From Lignipirellula cremea (GTDB lineage Bacteria; Planctomycetota; Planctomycetia; Pirellulales; Pirellulaceae): DNA of 64,000 bases. The stretch is taken from assembly GCF_007751035.1 (NCBI RefSeq), contig NZ_CP036433.1:2771001-2835000 (forward strand). Direction: 5' to 3'. Under the pieces are notes generated by a model, which saw nothing but the letters and a program-made list of their open reading frames with translations, was not told the DNA's origin and did not search any database. The first letter of the stretch is position 1. Every line of letters starts with the position of its first letter. Shown one piece after another: positions 17,959 to 27,091 of the stretch. The position numbers and the translations under genes were made by a program.

Positions 17959-18587
17959 TCCCCCTCGGCCATGTATGGTTCGAGTAACCCCCGCAGGTTG
18001 ACGCGAGCCCGGGTTAACAAAGACTTGACGGCCGATTCGCTGAGATCCATCGTAATGGCGATATCGGCGTAGCTCATATGTTCAAACTTGGACAAAATCA
18101 GGGCCATGCGCTGCCGTTCGCTGAGGGCTTCGATTGCCTGGCGAACCACTTGCGACATTTCAGCCCGGTCCAGCTGGCGCGTCGGCATTTGACCGCTGGC
18201 CGCCTGGGCGAGGTTTTCCATCGAAACGCCGCCGCTTTCGTTGGGGTTGCCGGGCAGCTGGGACTCGTGCCGCCGGGCCTGTTTGCGACGGGCGTTGTGC
18301 GCCACGTTGTTGGCAATCGTGTACAGCCAGGTGGTGAACCGGGCGTCGGGCGTGTACTGCTTGCGAGCCCGATAGATTCTCAAAAATACTTCTTGCGCCA
18401 AATCCTCGGCCGAACCCCGACAGGGCGCCCAGTGTTCAAACACGGTGAGCAGCCGGTTCTGATGCCGCAGGACCAGTTCTTCAAAGGCGGCCGCGTCGTC
18501 GTCGCGCACTTTGAGCATCAATCGCACATCGGGATCGAGCGACTCAAATCGTGGCAAAGTGACGGCTGCAGATTCGCTGGAGACCAA
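17955..18587 (-). CDS. ECF RNA polymerase sigma factor
   Basis: A 210-residue sigma-70 family factor of the extracytoplasmic type. Region 2 is about residues 30-100 (AAAFEELVLRHQNRLLTVFE, AEDLAQEVFLRIYRARKQY, FTTWLYTIANNVAHNARR). Region 4 is about 145-205 (LSERQRMALILSKFEHMSYA, LSESAVKSLLTRARVNLR). It is the first gene of a three-gene minus-strand operon with a 4-base overlap to its anti-sigma gene. The operon probably regulates itself, but the target promoter cannot be read from the sequence. Confidence 0.92.
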   Translation of the reverse strand: MVSSESAAVTLPRFESLDPDVRLMLKVRDDDAAAFEELVLRHQNRLLTVFEHWAPCRGSAEDLAQEVFLRIYRARKQYTPDARFTTWLYTIANNVAHNARRKQARRHESQLPGNPNESGGVSMENLAQAASGQMPTRQLDRAEMSQVVRQAIEALSERQRMALILSKFEHMSYADIAITMDLSESAVKSLLTRARVNLRGLLEPYMAEGE

Positions 18588-18895
18588 GGATCTATCCGCA
18601 CGTTAAATCAAGGCAACTGGAGAAAAGGAACCGCGTCCGCAAGAGGAGAACTCTCCGGCCCGCGGAAAGTCCTTGCTCCCTGTTCTCCCGGAGCGGGTCA
18701 GGCCGCCAGCCCCACAGGGATAGCACCTGATCAATGAAACACCGCCCGGTGAGAAAGGTTTCGTAAAATCCCCAGGAGCAGGGGATTCTCTGATAAAGAC
18801 CTGAGCCTGTCTCAGGTCCCAGGCGGACTCGCGACAGGGCGAAATCCGCAACGGGTCGCATCAGCGACACGCCTCATCCCAGGAAGGGATGGCAA
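18588..18895. other. Intergenic region upstream of the sigma operon
   Basis: About 300 bases without a gene. The left part must hold the sigma operon promoter (minus). The right part holds two adjacent hairpins that probably end the Lys/Ala-rich gene. Confidence 0.5.
18767..18818 (-). terminator. Two adjacent hairpins, probable terminator of the Lys/Ala-rich gene
   Basis: Two perfect inverted repeats: GACCTGAG/CTCAGGTC (18798-18818) and AATCCCC/GGGGATT (18767-18787). On the minus strand each is followed by a short T-containing run (TTTATC and TTTTACG). They lie about 80-130 bases after the stop of the gene at 18896. Confidence 0.5.
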
Positions 18896-19966
18896 TTAGC
18901 GACAACGGAAAAAGCTGAAACACCGGCGGCGAGGGCTACATTCCGGCGGCGGGCAACAACGCACGACCGGCGGGCAGCACTGCACGACCGGCGGAGCACA
19001 GCAAGGAACGGCCGACGAGGAGTGGCTGTGAATCACCGGCGGAGACGCAACCGTCGCCGGCGGGGCCGGAGCAGCTTCCCGGGCCGAATCTTCTTCGCCC
19101 GGCGCCGGGGCTGGCGGGTCAGTCGGTTCTTCCGACGGGGGCGTCGGCGTGCGGGGCGGCAACGGGATGTCCGACGGCGAAACCTGCGCCGGCGGATCGG
19201 CCGGAACGGGCGGCTCTTTGGTCGGCGCGGTTTTCACCGGCGGCTTGTCCTGCACCACGGGCGTTTCCTTCGCCGGCGGTTTCGGGTCAGCGGGCTTGGG
19301 TTTCACATCGGAGGCAGCCTTCGCTTCGGCGGCAGCTTTCGCTTTCGCATCCGCGGCGGCCTTCGCATCCGCGGCAGCTTTCGCATCGGCGGCAGCCTTC
19401 GCATCGGCGGCAGCCTTGTCGGCTTTCGCCTTGTCAGCTTTCGCTTTGTCGGCTTTCGCTTTGTCGGCCTTTGCCTTGTCAGCCTTCGCTTTATCGGCCT
19501 TCGCTTTGTCCGCTTTCGCCTTGGCGGCTTTTTCATCGGCTGCCTTTTTCTCGGCTGCCTGCTTCTCTGCCTTCTCTTTTGCCGCTTTTTCTTCGGCCGC
19601 TTTCGCTTCAGCGGCTTTCGCATCAGCTTCGGCCTTGGCTGCTTTTTCTTCCGCAGCTTTGGTTTCGGCCTTTTCTTTAGCTGCCTTTTCGTTGGCAGCT
19701 TTTTCCTCGGCGGCTTTTGCTTCCGCGGCTTTTACTTCGGCGGCTTCTACTTCGGCTGCTTTTTCTTCAGCCTCCTGCTTGGCGGCTTTGGCAGCCTTCT
19801 CTTTGGCCTGCTGGTCCTTGGGGGCCTTCGGCGGTTTGGCGTCCGCGGGCTTGACTTCCGCGGGTGGGGCGACTGCCGCAGGGGCGTCTTCCTGGGCCAA
19901 CGTCATGGAGGAATAGAGGAGGGCGAACGCGCCAAGCGCGATCAAACCAACGACAATGCGGTTCAT
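18896..19966 (-). CDS. Secreted Lys/Ala/Glu-rich repeat protein with Cys-rich tail
   Basis: A 356-residue exported protein, start at 19966 with AGGAG 9 bases upstream. The signal peptide is MNRIVVGLIALGAFALLYSS followed by MTLAQE, cut near residue 25. From about residue 45 to 235 it is almost only Lys, Ala, Glu and Asp, with EKAA-type repeats, then seven 5-residue KADKA units and several KAAADA units. This recalls the TolA or eukaryotic-histone-like helical domains. A Pro-rich linker follows (about 240-310), and the last 40 residues carry seven or more Cys residues in CC pairs (VPCCAPPVVQCCPPVVRCCP) and a basic end. It may be an envelope-spanning rod with a crosslinked tip or a DNA/polyanion-binding protein. 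The opposite strand is open only because of the repeat. Confidence 0.75.
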   Translation of the reverse strand: MNRIVVGLIALGAFALLYSSMTLAQEDAPAAVAPPAEVKPADAKPPKAPKDQQAKEKAAKAAKQEAEEKAAEVEAAEVKAAEAKAAEEKAANEKAAKEKAETKAAEEKAAKAEADAKAAEAKAAEEKAAKEKAEKQAAEKKAADEKAAKAKADKAKADKAKADKAKADKAKADKAKADKAKADKAAADAKAAADAKAAADAKAAADAKAKAAAEAKAASDVKPKPADPKPPAKETPVVQDKPPVKTAPTKEPPVPADPPAQVSPSDIPLPPRTPTPPSEEPTDPPAPAPGEEDSAREAAPAPPATVASPPVIHSHSSSAVPCCAPPVVQCCPPVVRCCPPPECSPRRRCFSFFRCR

Positions 19967-20346
19967 CTTGAGGTGCTCCTGCTTCGAAGGAAAGAGGGTG
20001 GGGTACGCTATCGCTCCACGTACGGACAGGCGATAATCGACCGAGGAGCAAACCAGACAGACGAAACAAACCCCGTCCGCGAACCATTTGCCCCCAGTCA
20101 GACTCCTGACCGGGAAGACGAACGGCCGCCGCCAGAATCGCAGCGTAATCCGCCTCAGGCAAAGCCTGAGGATTTTACGCCAGGACTCGATCGGCCAGCC
20201 GGGTGCTGGTGCGGAAAGGAGTTTCCTGTCAGTGCTCCCCATACTATTCTTAGTATCGCCACGCCAAGCGTTTGCTGCAACCGCCTGGTTTTTCCTGTTT
20301 GCGTAAATCGCCAACCATTTTCCTCCTTTCCTTCCTCTGCGTGCAC
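19967..20346. other. Divergent intergenic region
   Basis: About 380 bases between the Lys/Ala-rich gene (minus) and the aminotransferase gene (plus). A perfect palindrome lies at 20153-20171. No gene is supported. Confidence 0.5.
20153..20171. promoter_or_regulatory. Palindrome, possible operator or hairpin
   Basis: CCTCAGGC-AAA-GCCTGAGG, an exact 8-bp inverted repeat with a 3-base spacer, followed by ATTTTA on the plus strand. No plus-strand gene lies upstream that would need a terminator, so an operator between the divergent genes is as likely. Confidence 0.4.
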
Positions 20347-21456
20347 ATGACTGCTCATTGGATCGCCGACCGCACCCGTGTGTTTGACAGTAGCGGCATT
20401 CGTAAAATCTTCGACCTTGCCGCCCAGATGAAGGACCCGATCAATCTGTCGATCGGCCAGCCGGATTTTGATGTGCCGGAACCCGTCAAAGAAGCCTGTA
20501 TCGAAGCGATCTCCACCGGGAAAAACGGCTATGCGCTGACCCAGGGCATGCCCGTGCTGCGCGACAAACTGACGGCCCAGGTCGCCGCCGAATACGGCCA
20601 CGCCGATCGGAAGCTGTTTGTCTCTTCGGGAACCAGCGGCGGCCTGGTGCTGACGATGCTGTCCCTGGTCAACCCAGGCGACGAGGTCATCGTCTTTGAC
20701 CCCTACTTTGTGATGTACGACTCCCTCGTGCGGCTGGCAGGCGGCGTGCCGGTCAAAATCGACACCTATCCCGATTTCCGGATCGACGTGCAGAAGGTGG
20801 CCGACGCCATCACCCCCAAAACGAAGCTGATTCTGCTTAACAGCCCCGCCAATCCGACCGGCGTAACGCTCAGCGCGGCCGAGGCGGAAGGGATTGCCCG
20901 GCTGGCCGCCGAGAAGAACATCGCCCTGCTGTCGGACGAAATCTATCGGAAATTCACCTACGACGAGCCGTTTGTTTCGCCCGCCCGGTTCAACGAGCAA
21001 ACGATCGTGATCGACGGTTTTTCCAAAAGCTACGCCATGACCGGCTGGCGGGTGGGCTATGTGCATGGGCCCGCCGCCGTGATCGATACCATGATCAAAC
21101 TGCAGCAGTACAGCTTTGTTTGCGCCCCGCAACCGGCCCAGTGGGCGGCGGCCGCCGCCATGGACGTGCCGATGGAATCGCATATCGCCGAGTACCGCCG
21201 CAAGCGGGACCTGCTGGTCGATGGCATTTCCGACCTGTACGAAGTCGTCAAGCCGGGCGGAGCGTTCTACGTCTATCCCAAGGCGCCAGGCGGATCAGGC
21301 GCCGCGTTTGTGGAAAAAGCGATCGCCAACAACCTGCTGATCATTCCCGGCAACATTTTCAGCCAGCGCGACAGCCACTTCCGCATCTCCTACGCCGCGG
21401 CCGACTCCGTCATTGAACGCGGCATCGAAGTGCTGCGCAAGCTGGCCAAGAAGTAG
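20347..21456 (+). CDS. PLP-dependent aminotransferase, class I/II
   Basis: A 369-residue fold-type I aminotransferase. It moves an amino group between an amino acid and a keto acid with pyridoxal phosphate. Visible signatures: INLSIGQPDFDVPEPVKEA near the N-terminus, GKNGYALTQGMPVLRDKL for substrate binding, LLNSPANPTGVTLS, LSDEIYRKFTYDEP and the PLP Lys in DGFSKSYAMTGWRVGY at about residue 220-235. The C-terminal Arg motif for the substrate carboxylate lies in SHFRISYAA. The length fits the AspC/PatA/aromatic group. The substrate cannot be assigned. No canonical ribosome binding site precedes the ATG at 20347. A GTG two codons upstream is possible. Confidence 0.88.
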   Translation: MTAHWIADRTRVFDSSGIRKIFDLAAQMKDPINLSIGQPDFDVPEPVKEACIEAISTGKNGYALTQGMPVLRDKLTAQVAAEYGHADRKLFVSSGTSGGLVLTMLSLVNPGDEVIVFDPYFVMYDSLVRLAGGVPVKIDTYPDFRIDVQKVADAITPKTKLILLNSPANPTGVTLSAAEAEGIARLAAEKNIALLSDEIYRKFTYDEPFVSPARFNEQTIVIDGFSKSYAMTGWRVGYVHGPAAVIDTMIKLQQYSFVCAPQPAQWAAAAAMDVPMESHIAEYRRKRDLLVDGISDLYEVVKPGGAFYVYPKAPGGSGAAFVEKAIANNLLIIPGNIFSQRDSHFRISYAAADSVIERGIEVLRKLAKK

Positions 21457-21728
21457 CGGCATAGCAGGGTAGCGGAATTGAGGGGTAAAAATCGGGACGT
21501 CCATTGTTCACGGCGTCTTCGTTGCAACCCGCACGACGGTCCCCTTTGGTACGTTTGCCGGGCAACCACGATTATCGGCGACCGGCGCCCTATTTTCCTG
21601 GAGCGCCCGCTATCCTTGAATTACTATAGGGAAAGAACGGCCTTGCCTCGCTGGGGGCGACGTTCGATCGGGTGCGACCGATTTCCTTTGAACTTCAAAG
21701 TCCGCAGGGCGCAGGAACGTAATTGACG

Positions 21729-22016
21729 ATGACCACCGCGTTTCAACTGTTCTTTCCGGCCTTTTGTGCGACGATCCCGGCCTTTCTGTTGTTCCTGGTG
21801 ACGCGCCAGAGTACGGGCGCGTCGGATCCCGTAGGCAATATCGCCATCCTGGCGCTGACCTTGCCGGCCGTCGTGCTGGCGTTTGGCGCCCTGGCTGCTC
21901 GGCCGTCAAAGATTCGCGTCGGCTCGCTGGTGGTAATGCTGCTTTCGCTGATCACCGCCCTGGCCGCACTCGCCCTCCTGGGCTACACGGCCTATCAAAT
22001 GGCAATGGGCGGCTAA
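21729..22016 (+). CDS. Small membrane protein, three predicted helices
   Basis: A 95-residue very hydrophobic protein. Three membrane segments are visible: FQLFFPAFCATIPAFLLFLV, NIAILALTLPAVVLAFGALA and VGSLVVMLLSLITALAALAL. Short polar loops (TRQSTGASDPVG, RPSKIRV) connect them. No family was recognised. It is convergent with the PQQ-like gene and separated from the aminotransferase gene by about 270 bases, so it is probably its own unit. Confidence 0.65.
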   Translation: MTTAFQLFFPAFCATIPAFLLFLVTRQSTGASDPVGNIAILALTLPAVVLAFGALAARPSKIRVGSLVVMLLSLITALAALALLGYTAYQMAMGG

Positions 22017-22089
22017 AGCCCGCCATCAAGGTAAGTGGACTTGGCCACTACGATAAATGTTCTGACGCTGGGCCAAGCGTCTGACGCCC

Positions 22090-23403
22090 TTACTTCGCTT
22101 CCAGGCTGGTGCAGACGATCTCTTCGTCGTTTCTGGCAATAATGTGCCGGCCGGCAAAGGCCGGATGCGACCAGCAAACGCCGCCGCGCTGGCGGAGCTG
22201 TTCTTCGGTCGGAGCGATGATCTGCGTCCGGCTGATTTCGTCAAACCCCTTCGGGCTCAGCCGGGCGATAATCAGCTCGCCCCGTTCGTTGAACATCCAG
22301 GTGCGGTCGCCGTTCTGCACAAAGTGAATCGTGCTCCAGCGGCTTTTCGGCGTGGCGGTCAGATCCTCCCAGATTCGCTCGCCCGTGTCGGCTTTCAGAC
22401 AGCGGAGTTCGCCATAGCTGTCGACGCCGTAAATGTAGTCGCCCAGGAAAATGGGCGTGCTGATGATGGAGTGCAGCCCATCGGTGTCCCGCTCGCTACG
22501 GCCCCGTTTGTGCCAGACCTGTTTGGCTTCCGTCGCATTGGGCGACAACTGGGCCAGCAGGGCGCCGTCGTAGAAAGAAGTGACGAAGATCCGGTCGTCG
22601 CTCAGAATGGGGGTCGCCACGCCAATCGGCATTTTGATCGGCGGAAAGGCGATCGACCAGTACGTCTCGCCGGTCAGCGGATTGAGGCCCGATAAGCTGT
22701 CGCCCGTCCAGCACACGACGACATCCTTCCCGTCCTGCTCCACCAGAATGGGGGAAGCGTAGGAGGCCCGATCGTCGAGTGCTCGCCAGCGTTCTTTGCC
22801 GCTTTGTGCATCGAGGGCGACAATGCAGGCGTCGGCCCCGCCCAGGTGCAGGATGATCAGATCCTGGTACGCCAGCGGCGAAGCGGCAATGCCCCAGATC
22901 GGCATCCGCCGGTCGTCGATGATGGAGTAATCCGTGTTCAGATCGCGCTGCCACAAAATGCGGCCGCTGGCAGCGTCGAAACAGTGCAGGTTCCCCATGG
23001 CGCCCAGCGCGTACGCCCGACCGGAGTCGATCGTGACGCTGGCCCGGGGGCCGGCCTGATAACCGATGCCCACATAGGGACAATCGTACGTATGCGACCA
23101 GAGTTTCTCGCCGGTGGCGAAGTCAAAGCAGTGGACCCGTTCGACCTGCTTCGGCTCGACCAGACGATCGGTCACAAACACTCGGCCGTCGGCCATGGTG
23201 GGGCCGCAATAGCCCGAGCCAATCGGCTGGCGCCAGCGAGGTTTGAGACCTTCAGCCGGGAAGCTTTCCAGCAGGCCCGATTCTTTCCACACGCCGTCGC
23301 GCGTGGGGCCGCGCCATTGGGGCCAGTCGTCAGCGGAGGCGAAGTTAAGGGTACAGGCAGCCAGGGCAAATGCAGCCAGCAAGGATCGAGTCAAACGAAG
23401 CAT
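22090..23403 (-). CDS. Exported PQQ-like beta-propeller protein
   Basis: A 437-residue protein. The signal peptide is near residues 1-24 (LLAAFALAACTLNFASA), then the planctomycete start DDWPQWRGPTRDGVWKESGL. Repeated PQQ-type blades follow: RVHCFDFATGEKLWSHTYDC, LHCFDAASGRILWQRDL, CIVALDAQSGKERWRALDDR, LSGLNPLTGETYWSIAFP and LRCLKADTGERIWEDL. These have the A-x-D-x-x-T/S-G-x-x-x-W pattern. The start at 23403 has GGAG 8 bases upstream. Planctomycetes hold many such proteins and none is tied to a function here. PQQ binding itself is not implied. Confidence 0.88.
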   Translation of the reverse strand: MLRLTRSLLAAFALAACTLNFASADDWPQWRGPTRDGVWKESGLLESFPAEGLKPRWRQPIGSGYCGPTMADGRVFVTDRLVEPKQVERVHCFDFATGEKLWSHTYDCPYVGIGYQAGPRASVTIDSGRAYALGAMGNLHCFDAASGRILWQRDLNTDYSIIDDRRMPIWGIAASPLAYQDLIILHLGGADACIVALDAQSGKERWRALDDRASYASPILVEQDGKDVVVCWTGDSLSGLNPLTGETYWSIAFPPIKMPIGVATPILSDDRIFVTSFYDGALLAQLSPNATEAKQVWHKRGRSERDTDGLHSIISTPIFLGDYIYGVDSYGELRCLKADTGERIWEDLTATPKSRWSTIHFVQNGDRTWMFNERGELIIARLSPKGFDEISRTQIIAPTEEQLRQRGGVCWSHPAFAGRHIIARNDEEIVCTSLEAK

Positions 23404-23627
23404 GGGCGAAACTCCAGGGAAGGCGAGGACTCCTGCATCAAATATACCACGGAGCCCGCTACGGTTGTGACCGGACAAACGGCCTCGCATAATGGGATTC
23501 GGCCCGAACCCGCAGGGCGGGGCAGCCGTCTGTTCCCTGCGGGGGGCGTCATGCGGGTCCCCTGAATCGTCACCGAATAATTGGCTGCGGCGTTGGGGCC
23601 GCCGCATTTTTTGCCTGGGGAGGTTTG

Positions 23628-26600
23628 ATGCCGTTACTGCCGCTTCGCTTCGATACGGTGCTGTGTCGCTACGAGAACGACGTGCGGCTGCACTGGCCGC
23701 TGTTCTTTCGCGAAGTCTCCGCCCTCGGCATGAAAGCCGATCGCCTGGAGAAAGCGATACGGCAGGGGGCCGTGAGTGTCCTCCGCGGCGAGCAGACCCT
23801 GCAGCAGTCCCGACGTCGAGCAGGCGTCGCTCCGGAACTGGCCGTCCTGCAGGTTTCCCTGTCGCCGCCGCGGCGGGAACGCTCCTGGAGTACGCCGGTC
23901 GAACTGGAGCTGGGCTATCTGCGCTGGCCGCATGGCGCCGCCTGGCGGGCGTATGTGCCGGCGCTTGATATCGAAATCGTCGCCCGCAAGGAAGAAGAAC
24001 TGGCAGCGCTCGTCGCGCAGCAGGTGCAGGCCTGCATGATGCGGCGGGGGATGGTCGGTTCGCTGCAAGAGCTCACCTGGCTCCACCGCATTCGCGAAAT
24101 CAGCACCGGCTCGACCGAGGTCGAAACCCATGTGCCTTCGCCACGCCAGGTAGAACAGCAAGCCGGGAACGCCGAGCCAGCCAAGGCCCTGCTTAAGGCG
24201 GCCGAACGCCTGGACAAGAACCTGCCGCCGGAAGTGTTTGAGGTCGACGACACGGTCGACCGGATGGGCCAGCTGCTCACGGCGCATCAGCCGCAGTCGG
24301 TGCTGCTGGTGGGACCCTCCGGCGTCGGGAAGTCGGCCGTCTTTGGACAGCTCGTCCGCCGCCGACAGGATTGCGGGCTGGGCCGCTACGCGTTCTGGTC
24401 GACCACTGGATCCCGGCTGGTCTCCGGCATGACGGGTTTCGGTATGTGGCAGGATCGCTGCCGGGAGATCGGCGACGAGCTTCGCCAGCAGAAGGCCGTG
24501 CTGCACCTGGGCAATCTGCTGGAACTGATGGAGGTCGGCAAGTACGAAGGGAACGACCAGGGCGTCGCCGACTTTTTCCGTCCGCGACTGGAACGGGGCG
24601 AGCTGCTGGCCGTCGCCGAATGCACGCCGGAACAACTGGCGATGATCGAACGGAAGTCGCCCAACCTGCTGCAGGCGTTCGCCCAGATCCGCCTGGAGGA
24701 GCCGTCTTCCCCAAAGATGATCGCCATTCTGCAGCAGGCGGCGGCCCAGCATCCGCGCAGCGACCGGGTGCGCATTGCTCCCGAGGCGCTGGAGTGGATC
24801 GACCGCGTGCATCGCCGCTACGCGACGTACTCGGCCCGGCCCGGCAGGCCGCTGCGATTTTTGCGCAACCTGCTGGAAGACGCCCCCGCCCCGGCCGAAC
24901 CGCCGCCAAACGAACGCACACGTGCCGAGCGGAAAAGTGACTCCGCCAGCAGGTCCGCAGCGAACCGCGCCCGGCTGCACCAGGTCGAACTCACCCAGCG
25001 CGACGCCATGCGGGCCTTCTCGATCGAGACGGGCCTGCCGCTGGCGATGATCGATCCCCAGGCGCCGCTGGACCTGGCCGCGCTCCGTACGCACTTCAGC
25101 AATCGGCTCATCGGGCAGACCGAAGCGATCGATCTGATCGTCGACCTGATCGCCGTGATGAAAGCAGGGCTGACGCGCCCCCAACGGCCGATCGCCTCGC
25201 TGCTGTTCATTGGTCCGACCGGCGTAGGAAAAACCGAGATGGCCAAAGCGCTGGCCGAGTACCTGTACCACGACGCCCAGCGGATGACGCGCATCGACAT
25301 GAGCGAGTTCAGCGACCCGCTGGCCGCCGATCGGCTGCTGGGCGGCAGCTTCCAGGGCGAAGGCATTCTGACCGCCAAGGTCCGCGAACAGCCTTTTGGC
25401 GTGGTGCTGCTGGATGAGTTTGAGAAAGCCCATCCGCGGCTGCACGATGTGCTACTGCAGGTGCTGGGCGAAGGACGCCTGACCGACGCGGCCGGCCGGC
25501 TGGCCGACTTCAGCAACTCGGTCATCATCATGACGTCGAACCTGGGGGCCGAATCGCGGCGTCGACTGTCGCTGGGCTTTGCCGAAGCAGGCGAGCCGAC
25601 CCAGCGGGTGCGCGAGCATTTCCTGGCGGAGGTCCGGCGGTTCGTCCGTCCTGAATTCTTCAACCGGATCGACCGCATCGTGCCGTTCGATTCCCTTTCG
25701 CCCGCCATGATCACCCGGATCGCCCAGCGGGAACTGGCGCAGCTGCAGCAGCGCGACGGCGTGCGGTTCCGTCCGCTGCAGTTAAAGCTCGACGACGGCC
25801 TGGCGGAACGCCTGGCCCTGCAGAGCTACGATCCGCGCTACGGCGCGCGGCCGCTGAAACGGGCCATTGAACGGGAGCTGCTCGCCCCGCTGGCCGATCA
25901 GCTGAACGGCCACGACGATCAGACCCCGCTCCACGCCCAGGCGGAATGGCCGGCAACCGGCAGGCTGACCGTGCGCGTGCGTCCGGCCCCGCGCGACGCC
26001 GACCTGACGATCATGCAGCAGTCGGCAGGCGATCTGGCGGACCAGTTCTCCCAGCTCCGCCGGCAGGTCCAGCGGCTGATGCGGTGCGCAGCCGTGCTGC
26101 AGGTTCGCAATCAGCTGTTCCGTTTGCGCCGGGAAGAGAAACGCTGGCGGGCCCGCAATCCGCAGGGACCACAGATCGTAAAAGTGCAGAAGGAGCTGGC
26201 CAGCCTGGACGAAAAAAAGGAACGCATCGCGGCCGTGCGGCGGGAGATTTTCGGGTGCGAAGAACGGCTGTTAATGAACTGTTATACCCAGCAGTCGCTG
26301 GACCTGACGCAGATCCGTTCCCAACTGGCTCAGGGGAAAGTCGCCTATGAGAAGCAGCTGCTGGAACTGTATGGCGACCTGGTCGATCAACAAACGCACG
26401 CCGGCGTCGTGATCTACAGTGAAGAACCGCGCTGGCTGGGCGAGCTGGCGGCGGCCTACTACGCCATTGCCGTGCGGCGGGAAATGATCGTCAAATTGTG
26501 GACGTTATCCGCCCTGACCGACGCCCAGCGGGAAGCCTTCCTCCGCAGCGAGGATCACCACCTGGCGGACGGTGGTGAGCTGGTCGGCCTGGGAGCCAGT

Positions 26601-27050
26601 TGGACGAAAGAAGAACTGGCCCTGTCGAAAAAGACGCTGCTGGTCGCTACCGAGCGAACGACCGTGGACGCCGATCTGTTTCACAAGATGTCGCTACCGA
26701 CGTTGGGCGTCTTTCTGGGAATCCATGGCCCCATGGCCCCGCTGTTGTGGGGCGAAGAGCAAGGCGTGCATCAGTTGGTCGCCGGCAACAAACGCCAGTC
26801 CTGCCTGGTCCAGGCGGCGCACCTCATGGTGGAACACCTGATTCCACCGGACCGGATCGATCGGCGAGGGACGATCGTCACGAAGAATCCTCGCCGCACC
26901 TATGAGAAGTCTCGCTCAACTCTGCACGACCGCCTCCTGGGGCAATCCTTCCGCTGGACGTCCGACGACTTCTCCCCCCCGCTCGAATCCCTCATGATGC
27001 AAGCCGTCCTCTCCCAGGCCCGCGAAAAGCTCGGCCTGGCGGAAGATTAG
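23628..27050 (+). CDS. Divergent two-NBD Clp/Hsp100-type AAA+ protein with unusual N- and C-terminal regions
   Basis: A 1140-residue Clp-like AAA+ protein, longer than ClpA/B/C. The start has GGGAGG five bases upstream. Residues 1-200 do not look like the Clp-N double repeat. The first ATPase domain keeps Walker A (GPSGVGKS, 229-236), but its Walker B place reads VLHLGN (291-296) without the Asp-Glu pair, and the usual arginine-finger stretch reads NLLQAFAQ (346-353) without Arg. The second domain is canonical: GPTGVGKT at 529-536, VVLLDEFEKAH at 592-602, RPEFFNRID at 674-682 and a Clp C-terminal domain with RYGARPLKRAIE. After about residue 770 come a coiled coil and a part recalling a release-factor PCRF domain (FLGIHGPMAPLLWGEEQGVH). 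No M-domain is seen. A remodelling ATPase with one working motor ring is inferred. Confidence 0.82.
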   Translation: MPLLPLRFDTVLCRYENDVRLHWPLFFREVSALGMKADRLEKAIRQGAVSVLRGEQTLQQSRRRAGVAPELAVLQVSLSPPRRERSWSTPVELELGYLRWPHGAAWRAYVPALDIEIVARKEEELAALVAQQVQACMMRRGMVGSLQELTWLHRIREISTGSTEVETHVPSPRQVEQQAGNAEPAKALLKAAERLDKNLPPEVFEVDDTVDRMGQLLTAHQPQSVLLVGPSGVGKSAVFGQLVRRRQDCGLGRYAFWSTTGSRLVSGMTGFGMWQDRCREIGDELRQQKAVLHLGNLLELMEVGKYEGNDQGVADFFRPRLERGELLAVAECTPEQLAMIERKSPNLLQAFAQIRLEEPSSPKMIAILQQAAAQHPRSDRVRIAPEALEWIDRVHRRYATYSARPGRPLRFLRNLLEDAPAPAEPPPNERTRAERKSDSASRSAANRARLHQVELTQRDAMRAFSIETGLPLAMIDPQAPLDLAALRTHFSNRLIGQTEAIDLIVDLIAVMKAGLTRPQRPIASLLFIGPTGVGKTEMAKALAEYLYHDAQRMTRIDMSEFSDPLAADRLLGGSFQGEGILTAKVREQPFGVVLLDEFEKAHPRLHDVLLQVLGEGRLTDAAGRLADFSNSVIIMTSNLGAESRRRLSLGFAEAGEPTQRVREHFLAEVRRFVRPEFFNRIDRIVPFDSLSPAMITRIAQRELAQLQQRDGVRFRPLQLKLDDGLAERLALQSYDPRYGARPLKRAIERELLAPLADQLNGHDDQTPLHAQAEWPATGRLTVRVRPAPRDADLTIMQQSAGDLADQFSQLRRQVQRLMRCAAVLQVRNQLFRLRREEKRWRARNPQGPQIVKVQKELASLDEKKERIAAVRREIFGCEERLLMNCYTQQSLDLTQIRSQLAQGKVAYEKQLLELYGDLVDQQTHAGVVIYSEEPRWLGELAAAYYAIAVRREMIVKLWTLSALTDAQREAFLRSEDHHLADGGELVGLGASWTKEELALSKKTLLVATERTTVDADLFHKMSLPTLGVFLGIHGPMAPLLWGEEQGVHQLVAGNKRQSCLVQAAHLMVEHLIPPDRIDRRGTIVTKNPRRTYEKSRSTLHDRLLGQSFRWTSDDFSPPLESLMMQAVLSQAREKLGLAED

Positions 27051-27091
27051 AGTCTGCCGTCCCAAGGCAATTTCCGCCGGTCCTGATCGAG

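Noticed and set aside
19022-20350. Long plus-strand frame (442 codons) opposite the Lys/Ala repeat gene
   Set aside because: The Gly/Phe/Arg-repeat translation is the reverse of the KADKA repeat. The minus-strand frame has a signal peptide and ribosome binding site, the plus-strand frame has neither.
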